From assembly GCA_005793645.1 (NCBI GenBank), contig SXRG01000043.1:1-5883 (forward strand): 5,883 nucleotides of DNA, in the 5' to 3' direction. Source of the DNA: Burkholderiales bacterium (GTDB taxonomy: Bacteria; Pseudomonadota; Gammaproteobacteria; Burkholderiales; Thiobacillaceae). The notes beneath the pieces are model-generated. The model saw only the letters and a program-made list of their open reading frames with translations. It searched no databases and was not told where the DNA came from. Shown one piece after another: positions 1 to 5,439 of this stretch. A program made the translations under genes and the position numbers. Position 1 is the first letter of the stretch. Each line of letters opens with the position of its first letter.

Positions 1-270
1 GCCAACCTGGCCGGCATGGGCGTGCTGCCGCTACAATTCGAAGGTGGTCAGGATGCACAAGCCCTGGGACTAACCGGCCATGAAACCTTCGACCTGGTCG
101 GTCTTGAAAATGGCATCACCCCGCAGCAACAAGTTATGCTTGTCATCCATGAAGCAGCGGGTGGCACGCGCGAAATTCCACTCAAGCTACGCCTAGATAC
201 ACCCATCGAGATCGATTATTTCCATGCTGGCGGCATCCTGCCCTTTGTTCTAAACCAATTACTGGACTAA
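1..270 (+). CDS. acnA: Aconitate hydratase (AcnA type), C-terminal fragment, 5' end outside window
   Basis: This is the last 89 codons of an aconitase, open from the first base of the window to a TAA stop at 268-270. Aconitase interconverts citrate and isocitrate in the cytoplasm (TCA and glyoxylate cycles), using a [4Fe-4S] cluster. The visible part matches the end of the C-terminal swivel domain of the AcnA/IRP1 family: ANLAGMGVLPLQF at the start (normally preceded by an Arg that lies outside the window), then LGLTGHETFDL, and a tail with RLDTPIEIDYFHAGGILPF ending in LNQLLD. The cluster ligands and most active-site residues lie upstream and cannot be checked. An ATG at 16 is internal to the conserved block and is not a start. 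The next gene begins 8 bp after the stop, so the two are probably co-transcribed. The family is clear; AcnA rather than a related paralogue such as AcnD is judged from the tail only. Confidence 0.93.
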   Translation, partial: ANLAGMGVLPLQFEGGQDAQALGLTGHETFDLVGLENGITPQQQVMLVIHEAAGGTREIPLKLRLDTPIEIDYFHAGGILPFVLNQLLD

Positions 271-278
271 AAGAACGC

Positions 279-1826
279 GTGCTGAAAAAACATACTGTCC
301 TGTTCTTGCTGGGGTCTCTGCCCCTGACCGCGCAAGGTCAGTATATCTATCCGCACGCCTATGCCATGGCCATCCCGGCATCTCCGGGCTGGAGTGCTGG
401 CGAGGTGATCTACTACCCACCCGTCGAATGGCAAGTCGTTTCATTCTCGCCACTTCCACCCCAGTTAACCCCAGCGGCTCCCCTCCTGCCTGTCGTTCTC
501 TCAGAGGAAAACAAAACTCAAGTCCCTCTCCCCCTCAAAGGAACACCCTCGCGAAACGCGAACGTTGAGACGGATTCTTTGCCCGCACCTAACATGCGGC
601 TAGCCTCCATTCCCACACCAGGACGCTCACCAGAAACGGGGCAACCGCCGGTTTCTCATATATTCCCAGCGAATCCCTCTTCTACAACCCCTACTGTAGG
701 CCCCTCACCAACAACGCCCTCCGTTACGATAAACAATCCAACCTCCGCACCTGTCGCACCTGTCGCACCTGTCCCGAACCAAGGAACAGCCCCTCTGCCC
801 ACCGATACTCCGCATTCGGCCAAAGTCGTGTTGGCGGCAGCCGAAGCGACCAGAGCCGCCGCGCGGGCTGCCGAAGCAGCGACGGCAGCGGCCAACGCGG
901 CAACAGCAGCCGCTAATGCAGCGACGGCGGCGGCGGCGGCCGCTTCAGCCGCTATAACCGCGGCCAATCCCGAGCATCGTTCCCCCATGCCAGCGGCCAA
1001 TCAGCAACCTCCGGCAGCACACTACGCCCCGCCATCCTATGCGCCTGGTTATGCGCTGCCCACCTACCCCACTCAACCCACGCCCCCTGCGCCCGGCCAT
1101 CCAGCCACATCGGCCTACACGCCCGGCTATCCAAGCGCCAATCCTTACTATCCCCCGGCCTATCCTCAGACTTGGCCCACCGCACCTGGAATACCTGGCA
1201 TGACCGGAGGGATGCCGGGGATGTCCGGCATGCCGTTTCCCATGACAATGATGCCCCCGATGCTGGGTGGCGCAGTCCCGTCCGCCAAGCCCTACACCAT
1301 GCGCCGAACCATCAGTCAAGAAGAGAAGCGCATGCTGACGCAGATGGCGCTCCCCATGATGACCAGTTTCATGCAGCTCACCCTGCCGGACATCATCAAT
1401 TACTTCACGCGCAAATACCCGGCCAAACAGGGTGTCAGCTTTGACGATGTCGTGGAGTCAATGAAACTCGCCGCGAACAAACAGAATCTGAAGCTGGTGG
1501 GTGAAAACCTGATGTGGAAAGACTTTCACGCCGTCCTGGATGATAAAAAGGCCCCGCGCGTTGAGGTGTACAGTTTCTGCGATATCGCCGTCGGGCGCGA
1601 ACTGCTCAAACTCAGCCCGGAAGCTGCCATCTTCCTGCCCTGCCGCATCGCGGTCATGGAAGACGGTAACAAACAAATCTGGGTCTCCATGTTGGACTGG
1701 AACCCAGCCTGGGCCTTGGGTTACAAGGAACGACTCGGCATCAGCGATGCCCTCTGGGACGGCGCCATCAGCGTTCACGACCGTATGGATGGAGTCATGC
1801 GCGCCGCCGCAAACGGCGACTTATAA
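279..1826 (+). CDS. Predicted exported protein with Pro/Ala-rich linker, Met-rich patch and C-terminal DUF302-like domain
   Basis: Predicted 515-residue protein of unknown function. The start is GTG at 279; the signal peptide begins directly there (basic KK at 3-4, hydrophobic 6-17, plausible cleavage after AQG at 20), which supports this start although the ribosome site (AAGAA) is weak. Segments in order: a Pro/Thr/Ser-rich region at about 40-180; an almost pure Ala helix-forming stretch at 181-229; a Pro/Tyr-rich region at 244-304; a Met-rich patch with eight Met between 308 and 328; then a folded domain from about 341 to the end. From about 387 this resembles DUF302 (Pfam PF03625): SFDDVVESMK, a central Cys at 434, and FLPCRIAVMEDG with Cys455. 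Standalone DUF302 proteins are much shorter, so this looks like a domain displayed on a long flexible, probably periplasmic or surface, stalk. It follows acnA by 8 bp. No TonB box, lipobox or clear transmembrane segment beyond the signal is seen. The reading frame is well supported; the DUF302 call is from pattern recognition only. Confidence 0.82.
   Translation: MLKKHTVLFLLGSLPLTAQGQYIYPHAYAMAIPASPGWSAGEVIYYPPVEWQVVSFSPLPPQLTPAAPLLPVVLSEENKTQVPLPLKGTPSRNANVETDSLPAPNMRLASIPTPGRSPETGQPPVSHIFPANPSSTTPTVGPSPTTPSVTINNPTSAPVAPVAPVPNQGTAPLPTDTPHSAKVVLAAAEATRAAARAAEAATAAANAATAAANAATAAAAAASAAITAANPEHRSPMPAANQQPPAAHYAPPSYAPGYALPTYPTQPTPPAPGHPATSAYTPGYPSANPYYPPAYPQTWPTAPGIPGMTGGMPGMSGMPFPMTMMPPMLGGAVPSAKPYTMRRTISQEEKRMLTQMALPMMTSFMQLTLPDIINYFTRKYPAKQGVSFDDVVESMKLAANKQNLKLVGENLMWKDFHAVLDDKKAPRVEVYSFCDIAVGRELLKLSPEAAIFLPCRIAVMEDGNKQIWVSMLDWNPAWALGYKERLGISDALWDGAISVHDRMDGVMRAAANGDL
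747..773 (+). repeat. Three perfect tandem copies of a 9-bp unit
   Basis: GCACCTGTC occurs three times without mismatch inside the Pro-rich part of the DUF302-fusion gene and encodes an Ala-Pro-Val repeat (APVAPVAPV). The unit is a multiple of three, so copy-number change would keep the reading frame. Confidence 0.9.
819..965 (+). repeat. Ala-rich degenerate coding repeat with a (GGC)5 run
   Basis: Residues 181-229 of the DUF302-fusion protein are mostly Ala with a few Thr, Asn, Glu and Arg. The heptad-like unit TAAANAA appears twice in a row, and the DNA includes five consecutive GGC triplets at 926-940. The charged residues (E189, R192, R196 and E199) fall only in the first half. The stretch should form a long helix or rod if ordered. 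Reverse-strand open frames here are by-products of this composition. Confidence 0.8.
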
Positions 1827-1839
1827 AATCCTAAAATAA

Positions 1840-1890
1840 GGGATAGGCCACGGTTTTCTGTTCGATTTGGGTAAAACCGTGGCCCGTCCC
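1840..1890. terminator. Large inverted repeat between convergent genes, probable bidirectional terminator
   Basis: The left arm GGGATAGGCCACGGTTTT (1840-1857) pairs with the right arm AAAACCGTGGCCCGTCCC (1873-1890): 12 perfect inner pairs, one G-T wobble and one mismatch, then 4 outer pairs, closing a 15-base loop. It starts 13 bp after the stop of the DUF302-fusion gene and lies 55 bp beyond the stop of rfbD. On the minus strand the stem is followed by TTATTTTAGGATTTTATAA, a fair U-rich tail for the rhamnose operon. On the plus strand the tail is GTTTCCCCCTCCCGTTTT, a poorer one. Termination in both directions is inferred. Confidence 0.75.
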
Positions 1891-1945
1891 GTTTCCCCCT
1901 CCCGTTTTCTGTCCCCTGCGCGCAGAATGACAACTCAGCCAGCGT

Positions 1946-2818
1946 TCATGAGGCAATGCCCAAGGACTGATTGAGCGCCACGCGCCAGTCGGGCAGGCGG
2001 ATGCCGAATGTCCGCATGATTTTTCCGTTTAACAGTCGCGAGTTTTGTGGCCGCCGCGCAGGGGTCGGATATTCGTTGGACGGAATGGGAATAAGCGATG
2101 TATCCAGTTTTATGGCCGCGCGAATCGCATCGGCGAAGCCAAACCAGCTCGTCTCACCGTCGTTTGTCAGGTGATAGGTGCCCCACGGCGCAGGACGGTC
2201 AGCGCCCCGTGCGGGGGAATCGGTCTGGGCGAGGATCAATGCTGTCGCCTCGGCAATATGCCGCGCCCAGGTCGGTGCGCCGATCTGATCATCGACGATC
2301 CTGAGCTCCGGTCGTTCTCGCATCAGACGTTGCATGGTGAGCATAAAGTTGGCTCCTCGCATTCCATATACCCAGGAGGTGCGCAGGATTAGATGACGCC
2401 CGTGCGAGGCGCGGATCGCAGCCTCGCCTGCCGCCTTGCTCGCGCCGTATACATTGAGGGGGTGAGTTGGAGCATCCTCTGTAAATGGCTTGTCGCCTGC
2501 GCCATCGAACACATAGTCGGTAGAGTAATGCACCAGCCCCGCGCCCACTTCGGCGGCAGCCTCGGCCAGTGCACGCGGCGCATCGGCGTTGATCGTGTAG
2601 GCGAGCTCCGGCTCGCTTTCGGCCTTGTCCACTGCCGTGTACGCCCCTGCATTGACAATCCATCGCGGGCGCAAAGCCAGCACCTGTTCACGCAGCGTCT
2701 CTGGCCGGGACAGGTCGAATGTATCGCGCCCCGGCGCCACCACTTCGCCTAAGCAGGCCAGCGTGCGTTGCAACTCCCAGCCGACCTGACCGTTGCCGCC
2801 GGTCACCAGGATGCTCAT
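1946..2818 (-). CDS. rfbD: dTDP-4-dehydrorhamnose reductase (RmlD)
   Basis: Encodes a 290-residue cytoplasmic enzyme, normal length for the family, for the last step of dTDP-L-rhamnose synthesis: NAD(P)H-dependent reduction of dTDP-4-dehydro-L-rhamnose. It is an extended short-chain dehydrogenase. Visible motifs are the Rossmann glycine motif GGNGQVG (7-13), NAGAYTAVDKAE (56-67), the STDYVFDG block (99-106, with catalytic Thr100), the YGASK catalytic motif (Tyr124, Lys128), LRTSWVYG (145-152) and the substrate-side RRPQNSRL (255-262). The ATG at 2818 is preceded by GGAG at 2827-2830 (8-base spacing) and sits in an ATGA overlap with the stop of rfbC, so it is likely translated by coupling. It is the last gene of the rhamnose operon; the inverted repeat at 1840-1890 follows. 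Intact, nothing unusual. Confidence 0.97.
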   Translation of the reverse strand: MSILVTGGNGQVGWELQRTLACLGEVVAPGRDTFDLSRPETLREQVLALRPRWIVNAGAYTAVDKAESEPELAYTINADAPRALAEAAAEVGAGLVHYSTDYVFDGAGDKPFTEDAPTHPLNVYGASKAAGEAAIRASHGRHLILRTSWVYGMRGANFMLTMQRLMRERPELRIVDDQIGAPTWARHIAEATALILAQTDSPARGADRPAPWGTYHLTNDGETSWFGFADAIRAAIKLDTSLIPIPSNEYPTPARRPQNSRLLNGKIMRTFGIRLPDWRVALNQSLGIAS

Positions 2819-3360
2819 GGGTAGGTCTCCGCATCGGAAAGGGGCACACCCTGCCTATCCTTCTCAGACAGGACAGGCGCGGCGGAAAGCCCCCAGTCGA
2901 TTCCAATGCCGGGATCGTCCCAGCGGATGCAGCGCTCATGTTCTGGCGCGTAATAGTCTGTGGCCTTATACAAAAAATCAGCGAACTCAGTTCGCACCAG
3001 AAAGCCGTGCGCGCAGCCCGGCGGCACCCACATCTGGCGATGATTTTCCTCGGAAAGCTCGGCGCCGAACCAGCGCCCAAAAGTGGGCGAAGCGCGGCGC
3101 AGATCAACCGCCACATCAAACACCGCGCCGCGCACCACACGCACCAGTTTGCCCTGTGGATTTGCTATCTGATAATGCAGCCCGCGCAGCACATGCTGCG
3201 CCGAACGCGAGTGATTGTCCTGCACGAAGTGCGCCTCAATACCCGTTGCCTCGGCAAAGCGGCGCGCATTCCAACTTTCAAATAAAAAACCACGCGCATC
3301 GCCAAACACCTTGGGTTCCAGCACCAGCACGCCGGGAATGGGGGTTTCGATCGCGCGCAT
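2815..3360 (-). CDS. rfbC: dTDP-4-dehydrorhamnose 3,5-epimerase (RmlC)
   Basis: Encodes a 181-residue cupin-fold epimerase, full family length, converting dTDP-4-dehydro-6-deoxy-D-glucose to dTDP-4-dehydro-L-rhamnose in the cytoplasm, usually as a dimer. The N-terminus IETPIPGVLVLEPKVFGDARG and the block QDNHSRSAQHVLRGLHYQ (47-64, catalytic His62) are typical. Lys71, Tyr131 in FADFLYKATDYY, the PPGCAHGF segment (113-120) and Asp168 (expected partner of the His) are all present. The frame is open upstream to an ATG at 3489, but those 43 residues lie inside rfbA and do not look like RmlC, so the start is set at the ATG at 3360. That ATG shares its A with the TGA of rfbA (TGATG, 1-base overlap). 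The 3' end overlaps rfbD by 4 bases. Intact. Confidence 0.97.
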   Translation of the reverse strand: MRAIETPIPGVLVLEPKVFGDARGFLFESWNARRFAEATGIEAHFVQDNHSRSAQHVLRGLHYQIANPQGKLVRVVRGAVFDVAVDLRRASPTFGRWFGAELSEENHRQMWVPPGCAHGFLVRTEFADFLYKATDYYAPEHERCIRWDDPGIGIDWGLSAAPVLSEKDRQGVPLSDAETYP

Positions 3361-4253
3361 CAGAAAATCCGTTCTTCCAACAAAGCCAGCAGATAACGGC
3401 CATATCCGCTCTTGGCCAGCGGCTCGGCCAGTCGCCGCATCTGTTCGCTGTCTATCCATCCAGAACGCCAGGCCACCTCCTCGGGGCATGCGATCTTCAG
3501 GCCCTGGCGTTTTTCAAGTGTCTGAATGAATTGCGATGCCTCAAGCAGCGAATCGTGGGTGCCGGTATCCAGCCAGGCATGGCCGCGACCCATCACCTCG
3601 ACATTAAGCGTACCCGCCTCCAGATAGCGGCGGTTGACATCGGTGATCTCCAGTTCGCCGCGGGACGAGGGTCGCATCGTCCGGGCAATTTCGACCACGC
3701 TGGCATCGTAAAAATACAGGCCCGTCACGGCGTAACGGCTTTTGGGTTTGGCGGGTTTTTCCTCAATACTAATCGCCTGACCATCGGCGTTGAACTCAAC
3801 CACGCCGTAGCGTTCAGGGTCGGTCACTGGATAGGCAAACACCGTCGCCCCCGTTTCGCGCACCAGCGCCGATTTAAGCCGCTTCCCAAGATCGTTGCCA
3901 TAGAAAAGATTGTCACCCAGCACCAACGCGCTGGGCGCGCCCGCTAAAAAGCCTTCACCGATGATAAAGGCCTGCGCCAAGCCGTCTGGCGAGGGCTGCA
4001 CGGCATACTGCAAATCAATGCCCCACTGGTGACCATTACCCAATAATTGTTGAAAACGCGGTATATCCTGCGGCGTGGAGATCAGCAATATCTCACGAAT
4101 CCCCGCCAGCATCAGCGTGGACAGTGGGTAATACACCATCGGCTTGTCGTACACCGGCAAAAGCTGCTTGGACATCGCCAAGGTCGCCGGATGCAACCGG
4201 GTGCCCGAGCCACCCGCGAGCAGAATGCCCTTGCGGGACGAATGCATGTTCAT
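3360..4253 (-). CDS. rfbA: Glucose-1-phosphate thymidylyltransferase (RmlA)
   Basis: Encodes a 297-residue nucleotidyltransferase, normal length, making dTDP-glucose from dTTP and glucose-1-phosphate, the committed and usually feedback-inhibited step of dTDP-rhamnose synthesis. Motifs: KGILLAGGSGTRLHP at 8-22 (nucleotide-binding loop), SKQLLPVYDKPMVYYPL (28-44), VLGDN with metal-binding Asp114, IEEKPAKPKS (163-172), the TGLYFYD block (177-183) and WLDTGTHDSL with Asp230. The ATG at 4253 is in an ATGA overlap with the TGA of rfbB and has GGGGG at 4260-4264 six bases upstream. A second in-frame ATG two codons later (4247) is possible, and the difference is only two residues. It overlaps rfbC by 1 base. 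No defect seen. Confidence 0.97.
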   Translation of the reverse strand: MNMHSSRKGILLAGGSGTRLHPATLAMSKQLLPVYDKPMVYYPLSTLMLAGIREILLISTPQDIPRFQQLLGNGHQWGIDLQYAVQPSPDGLAQAFIIGEGFLAGAPSALVLGDNLFYGNDLGKRLKSALVRETGATVFAYPVTDPERYGVVEFNADGQAISIEEKPAKPKSRYAVTGLYFYDASVVEIARTMRPSSRGELEITDVNRRYLEAGTLNVEVMGRGHAWLDTGTHDSLLEASQFIQTLEKRQGLKIACPEEVAWRSGWIDSEQMRRLAEPLAKSGYGRYLLALLEERIF

Positions 4254-5311
4254 GCGCGACCCCCGTAGTTTTTTTCAGTCCAGCCTTGGTACTCGCCTGA
4301 GACAATGTTGGCCACCCAACCCTGATGTTCCAGATACCAGCGCACGGTCTTCTCGATGCCGGTCGCAAAAGTTTCTACCGGCCGCCAACCCAGTTCGCGG
4401 TAAATCTTGGTCGCGTCGATGGCATAACGGCGATCGTGACCGGGGCGGTCTTTGACGTAGCTAATGAGGCGCGCGTAAGGGCCATTGGCGTCGGATTGGA
4501 ACGCATCGAGCAGGCCGCAAATAGTGTGCACGATATCCAGGTTTGGCATCTCATTCCAGCCGCCAATGTTATACACCTCGCCCAACTGGCCAGCCTCCAA
4601 TACGCGGCGGATGGCCGCGCAATGGTCGCCGACATAAAGCCAGTCACGCACATTCTGGCCATCGCCGTAAATCGGCAGGGGCTTGCTGGCCAACGCGTTG
4701 TGGATCATCAGCGGAATCAGCTTTTCCGGGAACTGGTATGGTCCGTAATTGTTCGAACAATTTGTGGTCAGTACCGGCAGCCCATAAGTGTGGTGATAAG
4801 CGCGCACCAGATGATCAGACGCTGCCTTGCTGGCCGAATACGGACTGTTCGGCGCATACGCAGTGGTCTCGGTAAACGGTGCGTCGCCCGGCCCCAGCGA
4901 GCCATACACCTCGTCGGTCGAAACATGCAGGAAACGGAAATTGGCCTTGTCGGCCCCATTCAACCCGCTCCAATACGCCCGCGCTGATTCGAGCAAGTGA
5001 AAGGTGCCGACCACATTGGTCTGGATGAAATCCTCCGGGCCGTGGATGGATCGGTCGACATGCGACTCGGCGGCAAAATTGACGATGGCACGCGGACGGT
5101 GTTCAGCCAGCAAACGGTCAACCAAGGCACGGTCACCGATGTCGCCCTGCACGAAGATATGCCGCGCATCGCCCTCCAGACTGACCAAGTTTTCCAGGTT
5201 TCCGGCATAGGTCAGCTTGTCGAGATTCACGGCTGGCTCGTCACCGTGTGCCAGCCAATCCAATACAAAATTGGCACCGATAAACCCGGCACCGCCCGTT
5301 ACGAGTATCAC
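4250..5311 (-). CDS. rfbB: dTDP-glucose 4,6-dehydratase (RmlB)
   Basis: Encodes a 353-residue NAD-dependent extended short-chain dehydrogenase that turns dTDP-glucose into dTDP-4-dehydro-6-deoxyglucose. With the GTG start at 5311 the protein begins MILVTGGAGFIGANFVLDWL, the canonical RmlB N-terminus with the Rossmann glycine motif at 6-12. Further motifs: NFAAESHVDRSI (78-89), the STDEVYG block (131-137, catalytic Thr132, Asp133, Glu134), YSASK (Tyr158, Lys162), NCSNNYGPYQFPEKLIP (184-200), GDGQNVRDWLYV (216-227) and DRPGHDRRYAID (288-299). A TTG at 5335 would add eight residues (MAEFEGED) but lacks a good ribosome site, whereas GTG at 5311 has AAGGGGAA just upstream. It is the first gene of the rhamnose operon and overlaps rfbA by 4 bases. 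Its product also feeds other deoxysugar routes in some bacteria, but here the full rhamnose set follows directly. Confidence 0.96.
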   Translation of the reverse strand: MILVTGGAGFIGANFVLDWLAHGDEPAVNLDKLTYAGNLENLVSLEGDARHIFVQGDIGDRALVDRLLAEHRPRAIVNFAAESHVDRSIHGPEDFIQTNVVGTFHLLESARAYWSGLNGADKANFRFLHVSTDEVYGSLGPGDAPFTETTAYAPNSPYSASKAASDHLVRAYHHTYGLPVLTTNCSNNYGPYQFPEKLIPLMIHNALASKPLPIYGDGQNVRDWLYVGDHCAAIRRVLEAGQLGEVYNIGGWNEMPNLDIVHTICGLLDAFQSDANGPYARLISYVKDRPGHDRRYAIDATKIYRELGWRPVETFATGIEKTVRWYLEHQGWVANIVSGEYQGWTEKNYGGRA

Positions 5312-5314
5312 ATC

Positions 5315-5322
5315 TTCCCCTT
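5315..5322 (-). promoter_or_regulatory. Ribosome binding site deciding the rfbB start
   Basis: On the minus strand AAGGGGAA ends three bases before the GTG at 5311 (sequence AAGGGGAAGATGTG). The purine-rich core AGGGGA is about 4 bases from the GTG. An overlapping out-of-frame ATG at 5313 reads ATG-TGA and stops at once, so it cannot be the gene start. Confidence 0.7.
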
Positions 5323-5345
5323 CAAACTCGGCCAAAAGCTAGCCT

Positions 5346-5374
5346 TTTATAGCTGCCCCATACAACAACTCCAT
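5346..5374 (-). promoter_or_regulatory. Weak candidate promoter for the rhamnose operon
   Basis: On the minus strand a -10-like TATAAA (5351-5346) lies 17 bases downstream of ATGGAG (5374-5369), which is a poor match to a -35 box. Transcription would begin near 5338, about 27 bases before the rfbB GTG. The hexamer and position fit, but the -35 does not, so the operon may instead be read from phoH or use an activator. Confidence 0.3.
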
Positions 5375-5380
5375 CATCCG

Positions 5381-5410
5381 CCTGCGGGAGCGCGGCTCCT
5401 CTGCGCGATT
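5381..5410. repeat. REP-like GC-rich palindrome between phoH and rfbB
   Basis: The segment has the inverted pair GGAGC (5387-5391) and GCTCC (5395-5399) around a GCG loop, with further GCGC blocks on both sides (5391-5394 and 5403-5406). The form GCGGGAGCG ... CGCGATT resembles the extragenic palindromes common in gamma-proteobacterial genomes. It lies 23 bp past the phoH stop and has no T-tract on either strand, so it is not a good intrinsic terminator. REP identity is inferred from form; only one copy is visible here. Confidence 0.4.
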
Positions 5411-5414
5411 CTTG

Positions 5415-5439
5415 AGACCTACAAGTTAAGACCTACAAG
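5415..5439. repeat. 11-bp direct repeat spanning the phoH stop codon
   Basis: AGACCTACAAG occurs at 5415-5425 and again at 5429-5439, separated by TTA (period 14). The right copy contains the last codons and TAG stop of the phoH gene; the left copy lies just downstream and repeats the same TAG-containing string. It looks like a small local duplication of the gene end. Confidence 0.85.

Noticed and set aside
656..1000. 114-codon minus-strand frame rich in Ala and Val
   Set aside because: It is the reverse reading of the Ala-rich repeat in the DUF302-fusion gene; the low complexity explains the lack of stops.
945..1319. Overlapping minus-strand frames of 98 and 124 codons
   Set aside because: They mirror the Pro/Tyr and Met/Gly-rich coding stretch of the plus-strand gene, with no ribosome site or recognisable domain.
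279..1826. Undescribed defence or toxin-antitoxin system
   Set aside because: The only unknown gene is single, exported and stalk-like, next to acnA; no nuclease, antitoxin-like partner or phage-related gene is present.
1853..1912. Direct repeat GTTTTCTGT at 1853-1861 and 1904-1912, suggesting an attachment site
   Set aside because: Nine bases of simple sequence; no integrase, tRNA end or mobile gene in the window supports an att site.
1916..1925. Perfect 10-bp palindrome CTGCGCGCAG downstream of rfbD
   Set aside because: Too short and too GC-biased to call an operator; no second copy or matching promoter nearby.
3361..3489. N-terminal extension of rfbC to an ATG at 3489
   Set aside because: The 43 added residues lie wholly within rfbA and do not resemble RmlC; the 181-residue form has the normal family start.
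2793..3947. 384-codon open frame on the plus strand
   Set aside because: It lies antisense to rfbC and rfbA, crosses their junction, has a composition rich in Arg, Pro, Ala and His typical of a shadow frame, and matches no family I recognise. The minus-strand genes carry all expected motifs.
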